Assembly: GCF_026965555.1 (NCBI RefSeq)
Contig: NZ_CP114040.1
Location: 5,890,001-5,954,000 of the forward strand
Source of the DNA: Nannocystis punicea
GTDB taxonomy: Bacteria > Myxococcota_A > Polyangia > Nannocystales > Nannocystaceae
Reading direction: 5' to 3'
DNA: 64,000 bases
Shown here: positions 49,449 through 56,981 of the stretch, piece after piece
Layout: each line of letters begins with the position of its first letter
Numbering within the stretch: position 1 is the first letter of the stretch
The notes under the pieces: model-generated
Told to the model about the DNA's origin: nothing
What the model saw: only the letters and a program-made list of their open reading frames with translations
The model's database searches: none
Made by a program: the position numbers and the translations under genes

Positions 49449-51956
49449 TCAGCGCGGGCGGACCGTCGGCGCCGCGGCGCGAAGGGCCTCGCAAGCCGCG
49501 GTGACGATCGAGGTGTGCAGCGCCTGCGCCTCGTCGTCGGTGACCGAGCGCTGCTCCGCCGCGTAGTGCAGGCGCAACAGCAGCGCGCGGTGCCCGGCCG
49601 GCACGCCGGCGCCGCGGTAGTCCTCGAGCACCTCGATGGCCGGCTCGCCGAACGAGTCGGTGGCCAGGCGCACCTCGTCACCCGTCTTGCCCCCGGCGCG
49701 CTGGCTGGCCGCGGCGGTCAGCGCCGCGACCACGCGCGCCGCGCTCAGCGTCAGCGGGATCTCGAGCGAGAGATCGCGGGCCGTCGACGGGAAGCGCGGC
49801 AGGTCGCGCGCCTTCGCGGTCGCGCGCGGCGGGATCGCCTCGATGTCGATCTCGGCGTAGAACACACGTGTCCCTTCGGGCAGGTCCCAGGCGCGTACCA
49901 GGTCCGGGTGGACCTCGCCCGCCTCGCCCACGACGGTGCCGTCGACCGCCAGGGCCGCCTGCACGCCCGGGTGGAGGTGGGCGACGGGCGCGGGCGGATC
50001 GATCGGCCGCGCCCGCAGGCCCACGCGCGCCAGCGCCTGCACCGCCGCGCCGGTGATCTCGCGCGCCTCGCCCCCGCCCCTGGCCCCGGCGTAGATCAGC
50101 GCCGCCGCGACCGCGCGCTCGCGCGGCAGCAGCACGTCGATGGCCGCAGTCGGCCCGTCCTTCGGGACATGTCGTTCGGGCCAGGCATACGTGCGGCCGA
50201 CCTCGAACAGGCGGACCGGGCGGGTGTGGCGGGCCACGTTGTGCACCAGCGCGTCGAGCAGACCCGGCAGCATGTGCGTGCGCATCACCCCGGCCGCGCG
50301 CATCGGGTTCTCGACCCGCACGCGCCGCTCGGGCGGGACCGCGAAGAACTCGACCTTCGACTCGGCGACGAACGCCATCGCCACGTGCTCGTGCAGGCCG
50401 GCGTCGCGCAGGCCCTCGGCCAGGCGGTCGCCGAGCTCGGTGATCGGGTCGCTGTGGGCCGCCGCGCGCGCCTCGGCCGGCACGGTCAGGCGCGCCGGCA
50501 CCTTGTCGAGCCCGTGGAAGCGCATCAGCTCCTCGATCAGGTCGACCTCGCGGCGGAGGTCCGGGCGGTGCGTCGGGGCCACGCAGGTCCACACCTCGGG
50601 GCTGTCCTCTCGGACCTGTACTTCGAGACCGGTGAGCACCGCGCGAGCGGTGTCGACCGGGACGTCGACGCCGAGCAGCGCGGCGACCCGCGGCAGGCGC
50701 AGGGCGATGGTCGGCTGCGGCGGGCGCTCGCCGGCGGCGTCGGTCCAGGCAGTGCAGCGGCCGCCCGCCAGCTCGATCAGCAGCCCCAGCGCGCGCAGGG
50801 CCGCCCGCTCGAGCCCGACCCCGTGATCGACCCCGCGCTCGAAGCGGTAGCTCGAGTCGGTCGCGTAGCCGTGGCGGCGAGCCGTCGCCCGGATCCCCGG
50901 CGGCGCGAACCATGCGGCCTCGAGCAGCAGGTGGTGCGTGCCCGCGTGCACCATCGACTGCGCGCCGCCCATCACCCCGGCGAGGGCCTGGGGCGCGCTC
51001 GCGTCGGCGATCACCAGGTCGTCGGCGGTCAGCAGCTTCTGCGTCCCGTCGAGCGTCGTCATCGGCTCGTCGCGCTCGGCCCGGCGGACCACCACGCGGC
51101 CCTCGACCAGGCGGTCGCGGTCGAACGCGTGCAGCGGCTGGCCGCACTCCATCAGCACGAAGTTGGTCACGTCGACGACGTTGCTGATCGCCCGCAGGCC
51201 GACGCGGTGCAGCCGGACCCGCATCCACAGCGGAGATGGCTGCACGGACATGTCCTCGAGGACATAGCCGAGATAGCGCCCGCAGCGGTCGGTCGCCGCG
51301 ATCGTCACCAGGCCCGGGGTGTTCGGCGCGTCGGGACGGCGGACCTGCGGCGGCCGCAGCGGGATCCCGAGCTTGGTGCCGACGTCGCGGGCCACGCCGA
51401 TGTGGCCGAGGGCGTCGGGCCGGTTCGGCGTCACGCCGAGCTCGAGGATCGTGTCGACGATCCCGGGCACGCGGTCGACCAGGCGATCGCCGGCGCGCCA
51501 GTCCTCGGGCAGGACGAGGATCCCGCTGTCGTCGGCGCCGATCTCGAGCTCGGTCTCGGAGCAGATCATGCCCTGCGACGGCACCCCGCGCAGCTCGCGG
51601 GCGGCGATCGCCAGGCCGCCGGGCAGCACCGCGCCGACCGGGGCGAACGCCACCTTGCCGCCGAGCGGCGGCAGGTTGCTGGCGCCGCACACGACCTGGA
51701 CGACACCTGTCCCATCGAACAGCTCGACGACGGTCAGCTTGTCGGCCTTCGGGTGGGGCGACTTGCCGCGGATCTCGCCGACGACGATCGAGCGCACGCC
51801 CTCGCCGACGGCGTGGACGGCCTCGACCTCGAGGCCCAGGCCGGTGAGCAGGCGGGTGTAGGCCGCGCCCTTGCCCTCGGCCGACCAGGCCGCGAGCGCC
51901 GCGTCGAGCGCGCCCTCGGCGAACATTTCACTGAGCCACTGGTGCGAGATCTTCAC
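49449..51956 (-). CDS. pheT: Phenylalanyl-tRNA synthetase beta subunit
   Basis: 835 residues. VKISHQWLSEMF at the N-terminus; a tRNA-binding EMAP-like domain (VVGEIRGKSPHPKADKL); B3/B4 editing domain with NVVDVTNFVLMECGQPLHAF and GVMGG; B5 domain; catalytic-like core; C-terminal anticodon-binding FDX-ACB domain (FPSTARDLSLEI). Partner of PheS. The GTG start at 51956 overlaps the pheS stop as GTGA. Four copies of the 14-nt element lie within the gene (50154-50182, 50602-50619, 51246-51269, 51703-51720). Confidence 0.96.
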   Translation of the reverse strand: MKISHQWLSEMFAEGALDAALAAWSAEGKGAAYTRLLTGLGLEVEAVHAVGEGVRSIVVGEIRGKSPHPKADKLTVVELFDGTGVVQVVCGASNLPPLGGKVAFAPVGAVLPGGLAIAARELRGVPSQGMICSETELEIGADDSGILVLPEDWRAGDRLVDRVPGIVDTILELGVTPNRPDALGHIGVARDVGTKLGIPLRPPQVRRPDAPNTPGLVTIAATDRCGRYLGYVLEDMSVQPSPLWMRVRLHRVGLRAISNVVDVTNFVLMECGQPLHAFDRDRLVEGRVVVRRAERDEPMTTLDGTQKLLTADDLVIADASAPQALAGVMGGAQSMVHAGTHHLLLEAAWFAPPGIRATARRHGYATDSSYRFERGVDHGVGLERAALRALGLLIELAGGRCTAWTDAAGERPPQPTIALRLPRVAALLGVDVPVDTARAVLTGLEVQVREDSPEVWTCVAPTHRPDLRREVDLIEELMRFHGLDKVPARLTVPAEARAAAHSDPITELGDRLAEGLRDAGLHEHVAMAFVAESKVEFFAVPPERRVRVENPMRAAGVMRTHMLPGLLDALVHNVARHTRPVRLFEVGRTYAWPERHVPKDGPTAAIDVLLPRERAVAAALIYAGARGGGEAREITGAAVQALARVGLRARPIDPPAPVAHLHPGVQAALAVDGTVVGEAGEVHPDLVRAWDLPEGTRVFYAEIDIEAIPPRATAKARDLPRFPSTARDLSLEIPLTLSAARVVAALTAAASQRAGGKTGDEVRLATDSFGEPAIEVLEDYRGAGVPAGHRALLLRLHYAAEQRSVTDDEAQALHTSIVTAACEALRAAAPTVRPR

Positions 51957-53032
51957 GGGAACTGCTCCAGAAACCGGACATCGCCCTCGAACATGTGCCG
52001 CAGGTGCGGGACGGCGTGCTGCGACATCGTCATGCGATCGACGCCGAAGCCGAACGCCCAGCCGGTGTAGACTTCGGGGTCGATCCCGCAGGCTTCGAAC
52101 ACCGCCGGGTGGACCATGCCGCAGCCGCCGATCTCGATGTAACCTGTCCTTTTGCACAGGTTGCAACCGTCGCCGCCGCAGAACGGGCAGCCGATGTCGA
52201 ACTCGGCGCCCGGCTCGACGAACGGGAAGAAGCTGGGCCGGAAGCGGACGTCGAGGCGGCGGCCGTAGAAGTCGCGGGTGAAGTCCATCAGCGTGGCCTT
52301 GAGGTCGGCCATGGTCACCCCGCGGTCGACGTAGAGGCCCTCGATCTGGTGGAACATCGGGCTGTGGGTCGCGTCGTCGTCGCAGCGGAAGGTCGTGCCG
52401 AGCGCGACGATCCGGATCGGCGGCTTCTGCGTCAGCATCGTCCGCACCTGCACCGGCGAGGTGTGCGTGCGCAGGACCAGCTCGCCGGCGCGCAGGCGCA
52501 TCGCCGCGTCGTTGTCCGAGTGATCGTCGAAGCCTGGGTGGCGGTGCGGGCGGATGAAGAACGTGTCCGCCATGTCGCGCGCCGGGTGGTTCTTCGGCAC
52601 GTTGAGGTCGTCGAAGTTGTACTTGCTGTGCTCGACGTGCGGGCCGACGGCCAGCGAGAAGCCGAGGCGCTGAAAGCTCTCGCTCAGGCGCCGGCGCGTC
52701 TGCGACAGCGGGTGCAGCGTGCCGGCGGGCGGCCGCAGCGGCGGCAGCGTCAGGTCCTCGACGCGCGCGAGGTCGAGGCGCCGCGCCTGGTCTTTGAGAT
52801 AGGTGCGGCGCTCCTCGAGCGCGGCCTCGATGGCGTCGCGGACCCGGTTCCACTCGGCGCCGAAGCCCTTGCGCTGCTCCGGCGGGAGCTTGCCCATCTC
52901 GCCGCGGAGCTGGGTGACGGTGCCCTTCTTGCCGAGATAGGCGACCTGAAGCTCGTAGAGCGCGGCCTCGGAGTCGACGCGGGCGAGCGCCTCCTGGAAG
53001 GCCGCGAGCTGCGTGGCCAAACGTGCTGGCAT
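51953..53032 (-). CDS. pheS: Phenylalanyl-tRNA synthetase alpha subunit
   Basis: 359 residues. N-terminal coiled-coil (about 1-90), then class II catalytic core: HPLSQTRRRLSESFQRLGF, DTFFIRPHRHPGF, GLYVDRGVTMADLKATLMDF, FRPSFFPFVEPGAE and GCGMVHPAVFEACG, with WAFGFGVDRMTM near the end. A Cys-rich insert (FCGGDGCNLCKRTGY) sits between the last core motifs. Charges tRNA-Phe with PheT. A 14-nt-family palindrome (AACCTGT...ACAGGTT, 52141-52162) falls within the gene. Confidence 0.96.
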   Translation of the reverse strand: MPARLATQLAAFQEALARVDSEAALYELQVAYLGKKGTVTQLRGEMGKLPPEQRKGFGAEWNRVRDAIEAALEERRTYLKDQARRLDLARVEDLTLPPLRPPAGTLHPLSQTRRRLSESFQRLGFSLAVGPHVEHSKYNFDDLNVPKNHPARDMADTFFIRPHRHPGFDDHSDNDAAMRLRAGELVLRTHTSPVQVRTMLTQKPPIRIVALGTTFRCDDDATHSPMFHQIEGLYVDRGVTMADLKATLMDFTRDFYGRRLDVRFRPSFFPFVEPGAEFDIGCPFCGGDGCNLCKRTGYIEIGGCGMVHPAVFEACGIDPEVYTGWAFGFGVDRMTMSQHAVPHLRHMFEGDVRFLEQFP

Positions 53033-53213
53033 GGCGAGAGTGTGCCTCTTTTCCGCCGCCCTCGCCGCCCGCTTAAACGGCGACGAGCCGGCAGCGCGGC
53101 TCGAACGGTGTCTCAGGGTGGAGCGCCGGGACGGTCGGTCGCGGCGCGCCGGGATGAAGTCGCGACTCGGGCCCGACGCGCGAGCGGCACGACGGGCCCG
53201 AGGAGATGGTTCG

Positions 53214-53570
53214 CTACGCGAGCGCGCCGCGAGCCTCGGCGACGACCTTGCCGAACGCCGCGTTGTCGAACACCGCGAGGTCCGACAGGACCTTGCGATC
53301 GAGGGCGATCCCGGCCTTGCCGAGGCCCTCGATCAGGCGGCTGTAGCTCAACCCGTGCAGGCGAGCCGCGGCGTTGAGGCGGACGATCCACAGCCGCCGC
53401 ATGACCCGCTTCTGGCCCTTGCGGCTCGTGTACATGTGCATCCACGCGTGGTGCACAGCCTCGAGCGCGCGGCGGAACATCCGCGAGCGGCCGCCACGGA
53501 AACCCTTCGCGGCCTTGAGAATACGATTGCGGCGGCGCCGCGCCTTAAATCCACGTTTTGCGCGAGGCAT
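53214..53570 (-). CDS. rplT: 50S ribosomal protein L20
   Basis: 118 residues, canonical length. The basic N-terminus (RAKRGFKARRRRNRILKAAK) and RRLWIVRLNAAARLHGLSYS identify L20, an early assembly protein of the 50S subunit that can also repress its own operon. Starts 3 bp after rpmI. A 181-bp gap separates it from pheS. Confidence 0.98.
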   Translation of the reverse strand: MPRAKRGFKARRRRNRILKAAKGFRGGRSRMFRRALEAVHHAWMHMYTSRKGQKRVMRRLWIVRLNAAARLHGLSYSRLIEGLGKAGIALDRKVLSDLAVFDNAAFGKVVAEARGALA

Positions 53571-53573
53571 GGT

Positions 53574-53777
53574 TCAGGTCCTCCCATTCGGAAGCATGAT
53601 CTCGATCCGCCGCTGGTCGGGCTCGGAGACGATCGTCATGCCCTTGAGCTTGCGAATGCGGTCGCTGTGCTTCTTGGTGAGGATGTGGTTCTTGTGCGAG
53701 TGCTTTCGCTTGGCCTTGCCGGAAGCGGTGAAGCGGAAGCGCTTCTTCGCGCCGGAGTGGGACTTCATCTTGGGCAT
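53574..53777 (-). CDS. rpmI: 50S ribosomal protein L35
   Basis: 67 residues, canonical length: MPKMKSHSGAKKRFRFTASG and HILTKKHSDRIRKLKG identify L35. Second gene of the infC-rpmI-rplT block, 160 bp after infC. Confidence 0.97.
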   Translation of the reverse strand: MPKMKSHSGAKKRFRFTASGKAKRKHSHKNHILTKKHSDRIRKLKGMTIVSEPDQRRIEIMLPNGRT

Positions 53778-53937
53778 GATGGCGCCTTCTAAGGAGCGGG
53801 CCAGTTCTGGCGCGTTGCGCCGTGACGGGGGGCCTGGAGATACCCCAGCTCGCCCATGGACGCGAGGTCCGGGTTTGGCCGCTGGTTTTGTGTTGACTCA
53901 CGGATTCGAGCAGGCGGACGGCGCCACCTGCCCCGGT

Positions 53938-54645
53938 TTAGTTGGCGGCGTCAGCGTCCGGATCGTCGAGACCGGTCGTGTCGTCGTCGAAATCGTCGTC
54001 GTAGCCCTCGTCGTCGTCGTCAGTGGAGGACGGCGGCGGCGGCGGCGGAGCAGCAGGACGGACGATCGGGCCCTCGGGCGGCTTGGGCTTCACGGTGCCT
54101 GGACGCTGCGGCTTGGGGGCGAGCACCATGTTCATGCGGTTGCCCTCCATCTGCGCCAGCTGGAGCACCGTGGCCACGTCGACGAGCTCGCGGATCACCT
54201 TCTCAAGGATCGCTCGGCCCGTCTCGGGGTGGGTGATCTCGCGACCGCGGAACTGGACGACGAGCTTGACCTTGTCGCCTTCGTCCAAGAAGCGGCGGAT
54301 GTGCCGCGTCTTGAAGTCGAAGTCGTGGTCATGGGTCTTCGGGCGGAACTTGACCTCTTTGAGCTCCGTCGTCTTCTGGTTCTTCTTCGCCTCGCGGTCG
54401 CGCTTGGCGGTCTCGTACTTGAACTTCCCGTAGTCCATGATCTTGCACACGGGAGGGCTGGCCTTCGGGTTGACTTCAACCAACTGAAGGTTCGCTTCCT
54501 CCGCGCGCGCCATGGCATCCTGGGTGAGCATGATCCCAAGCTGTTCGCCATTGGCGTCGATCACCCGGACTTCCTTGACGCGGATCCGGCGACCTACGCG
54601 ATGGGTCTCGACGCGGGGCTTGGGCTTCTGTTGTCTGCGGCCGAT
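53938..54645 (-). CDS. infC: Translation initiation factor IF-3 with ATC start and acidic C-terminal tail
   Basis: 235 residues counted from an ATC codon at 54643-54645. The frame upstream of the first GTG still encodes canonical IF3 (PRVETHRVGRRIRVKEVRVI) and the ATC sits 7 nt after AAGGAG, so ATC is the likely start. Rare AUU/AUC starts are typical of infC and let IF3 control its own translation. The N and C domains are normal (LQLVEVNPKASPPVCKIMDY, KFRPKTHDHDFDFKTRHIRR). Beyond residue about 177 comes a Pro-rich then Asp-rich tail of about 58 residues. Myxococcus IF3 (Dsg) also has a C-terminal tail, as I recall needed for development. Confidence 0.92.
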   Translation of the reverse strand: MGRRQQKPKPRVETHRVGRRIRVKEVRVIDANGEQLGIMLTQDAMARAEEANLQLVEVNPKASPPVCKIMDYGKFKYETAKRDREAKKNQKTTELKEVKFRPKTHDHDFDFKTRHIRRFLDEGDKVKLVVQFRGREITHPETGRAILEKVIRELVDVATVLQLAQMEGNRMNMVLAPKPQRPGTVKPKPPEGPIVRPAAPPPPPPSSTDDDDEGYDDDFDDDTTGLDDPDADAAN

Positions 54646-54726
54646 GGCGGTACTCCTTCAAGAGAAAAACGGCGAGTAGAGGCGAGCTTCGCGCACCTCC
54701 CCAGCCGGGGCGCCATTTTGTGTGCA

Positions 54727-54732
54727 ATTATG
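54727..54732 (-). promoter_or_regulatory. Candidate -10 box upstream of infC
   Basis: CATAAT on the minus strand, in a locally AT-rich stretch, about 82 nt before the infC ATC. A TTGACG exists nearby but at the wrong spacing. The leader could fold (GGCGCCCCGGCTGGGG region), leaving room for feedback control. Confidence 0.35.
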
Positions 54733-54832
54733 GACGCGCCGTCAAGCCCCTTCGACGCGCGGCACGCAGCGCCGGCCCCGGACCGCGGAGCCGGCTGCCC
54801 CGCGACGGCTGCGGCGGGGACCGGGCGGCCTG

Positions 54833-54861
54833 CCCGTGATTTTTCGGCCCGTGATTTTCGG
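54833..54861. repeat. Short direct repeat between thrS and infC
   Basis: CCCGTGATTTTTCGG (54833-54847) is followed directly by CCCGTGATTTTCGG (54848-54861) and a partial third copy. It lies just past the thrS stop. Confidence 0.6.
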
Positions 54862-54911
54862 CCCATGATGCCCGTCGGCGCGGTCCCATTCGTGACCGCG
54901 CCGTCACCAGA

Positions 54912-56684
54912 TCAGGACGGGATCCGTGCTTCGTCGGCCATGCGTTCGACGAAGCCGGCCAGGGGCTCGAGGGCGCCCGTCTGACCGTCACGGCTGCGCG
55001 GCGCGACGCCCCTGCCCTCGACCTCCTTGTCGCCGAGCACCAGCATCGTCGGCACCCGCAGCAGCGTGGCCTCGCGGATCTTGAGGCCGAGCTTCTCGTT
55101 GCGCAGGTCGGTGTGGACCCGCAGGCCGCGAGCCACCAGCGCCGCCTCGACCTCGCCCGCCCACGCGTGGTGCGCCGCGGTGATCGGCAAGATCGCCACC
55201 TGCACCGGGGCCAGCCAGGTCGGGAAGCGACCGGCGACGTGCTCGAGGTAGACGCCGAAGAAGCGCTCGAGGCTGCCGAGCATGGCCCGGTGGATCATCA
55301 CCGGCCGCCCGCGCGAGTCGTCGGACGCGACGTACTCGAGGCCGAACCGCTCGGGCAGCTGGAAGTCGAGCTGGACGGTGCCGAGCTGCCAGCTGCGGCG
55401 CAGCGCGTCGCGGACCTTGAAGTCGATCTTCGGCCCGTAGAAGGCGCCGTCGCCGTGGTTGATGGTGTACGGCAGGCCCGCGCCGTCGAGCGCGGCCATC
55501 AGCGCGGCCTCGGCCCGGTTCCACGTCTCGAGCTCGCCGAGGAACGACGCCGGCCGGGTGCTGACCTCGATCTCCGGCCGGTCGAAGCCGAAGGTCTTGT
55601 AGCACTCGAGGATCATCGCCGTGACGTTGGCGATCTCCTGTCCGACCTGGTCGGCGGTGCAGAAGATGTGCGCGTCGTCCTGGCAGAAGCTGCGCACGCG
55701 GGTCAGCCCGTGGACCACGCCGGCGCGCTCGTAGCGGTGCAGGCGGCCGAAGTCGGCCAGGCGCTGCGGGAGGTCGCGGTAGCTGTGGTGCGACTGGCGG
55801 AACAGAATGCAGTGGCCGGGGCAGTTCATCGGCTTCACCCCGAACTCGCGCTCGTCCACCGTGCAGGCGAACATGTTCTCTTTGTAGTGATCGTAGTGGC
55901 CCGAGGTGCGGAACAGATCCATGTCGAAGATCTGCGGCGTGATCACCTCTTGATAGCCGTGGCGGCGGTACAGCCCGCGCACGTAGGCCTGCAGCAGGTT
56001 GTAGATGGTCGCCCCGCGGCCGGTGAAGAACGGGCTCGCCGGCGCGATCGGGTCGAAGTAGAAGAGCCCGAGCTCCTTGCCGAGCTTGCGGTGGTCGCGG
56101 GCCTTGGCCTCCTCGAGCAGGCGCAGGTGCTCCTTGAGCTCCTTGCGGTCGGCGAACGCGGTGCCGTACACGCGCTGCAGCTGCGGCCGCTTCTCGTCGC
56201 CGCGCCAGTAAGCCCCGGCGATGCTCATCACCTTGAAGGCGCGCACGTCGCCGGTGCTCTTGACGTGGGGGCCGCGGCAGAGGTCGACGAATTCCCCGCT
56301 GCGGTAGAGCGTCAGCGTCGCCCCGGCCGGGATCGAGCCGATCGCCTCGACCTTGTAGGTCTCGTTCAGGCCGCGGAACAGCTCGATCGCGGCGTCGCGG
56401 GCGATCTCCTCGCGCACGAAGGCGTGGCGCGCGTCGACCTCCTTCTGCATCTCCGCCTCGATCGCCGCGAAGTCCTCGGGCACGAGGCGGTGCGGCATGT
56501 CGATGTCGTAGTAGAAGCCGTCCTCGGTGTGAGGCCCGAACGCCAGCTTGGCCTCGGGCCACAGCCGCTTGATCGCCGAAGCCATCACGTGGGCCGCGCT
56601 GTGCCGCAAAGTCTCGATCGGCGACAGATTCGGCACCGAAGGGTCGATCATGTGCTCGATCTCTTGCGCGTGTTCGTCCGCCAT
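54912..56684 (-). CDS. thrS: Threonyl-tRNA synthetase lacking the TGS domain
   Basis: 590 residues against about 640 for the family. The editing-domain region (HSAAHVMASAIKRLWPEAKL, LCRGPHVKSTGDVRAFKVMS), class II core (NCPGHCILF with the zinc Cys, RYERAGVVHGLTRVRSFCQD) and anticodon-binding domain are complete. The N-terminal TGS domain of about 60 residues is missing: only 30 residues precede HSAAHVMA, and an extended frame upstream adds just a few codons. ATG 56684 starts MADEHAQEIEHM. Zinc-site His residues appear intact. Confidence 0.93.
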   Translation of the reverse strand: MADEHAQEIEHMIDPSVPNLSPIETLRHSAAHVMASAIKRLWPEAKLAFGPHTEDGFYYDIDMPHRLVPEDFAAIEAEMQKEVDARHAFVREEIARDAAIELFRGLNETYKVEAIGSIPAGATLTLYRSGEFVDLCRGPHVKSTGDVRAFKVMSIAGAYWRGDEKRPQLQRVYGTAFADRKELKEHLRLLEEAKARDHRKLGKELGLFYFDPIAPASPFFTGRGATIYNLLQAYVRGLYRRHGYQEVITPQIFDMDLFRTSGHYDHYKENMFACTVDEREFGVKPMNCPGHCILFRQSHHSYRDLPQRLADFGRLHRYERAGVVHGLTRVRSFCQDDAHIFCTADQVGQEIANVTAMILECYKTFGFDRPEIEVSTRPASFLGELETWNRAEAALMAALDGAGLPYTINHGDGAFYGPKIDFKVRDALRRSWQLGTVQLDFQLPERFGLEYVASDDSRGRPVMIHRAMLGSLERFFGVYLEHVAGRFPTWLAPVQVAILPITAAHHAWAGEVEAALVARGLRVHTDLRNEKLGLKIREATLLRVPTMLVLGDKEVEGRGVAPRSRDGQTGALEPLAGFVERMADEARIPS

Positions 56685-56735
56685 GGGGCGCGAAGCGTAC
56701 ACAAGGCGAGCCGTCGGAGCGAGCGAGAAACAAGA

Positions 56736-56768
56736 AAAACGCCGCTGAGGCGAGCCTCAGCGGCGTTT
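56736..56768 (-). terminator. Rho-independent terminator of tRNA-Val
   Basis: GCCGCTGAGG (56741-56750) pairs with CCTCAGCGGC (56755-56764) across a 4-nt loop, extended by C40-G65 and A-T pairs. On the minus strand it is followed by TTTTTC, a good U-tract. It sits between the tRNA and thrS. Confidence 0.88.
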
Positions 56769-56778
56769 CCACTTTCCA

Positions 56779-56852
56779 TAGGACCGGACGGATTCGAACC
56801 GTCGACCTCTACCGTGTCAAGGTAGCGCTCTAACCAACTGAGCTACGGCCCT
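56779..56852 (-). tRNA. tRNA-Val (anticodon GAC)
   Basis: Full cloverleaf on the minus strand: acceptor AGGGCCG/CGGTCCT (with one G-U), D-arm GCTC...GAGC, anticodon stem CTACC/GGTAG with loop TTGACAC (anticodon GAC), T-arm GACGG-TTCGAAT-CCGTC, discriminator A. 3' CCA is not encoded. It reads GUC, and by wobble GUU, valine codons. Confidence 0.96.
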
Positions 56853-56981
56853 GAGTTTTCGTGCTGCTCGCCAGTGCCGGCGAGGGGCTGCCTAGGTAGC
56901 GCAACCGCCCGAGGGCGTCAAGCATAAAGCGAAGCGGCCACGCAGGCAGACGCGAAGGCCTCGCCCGCGCCCCTCGCGCCC

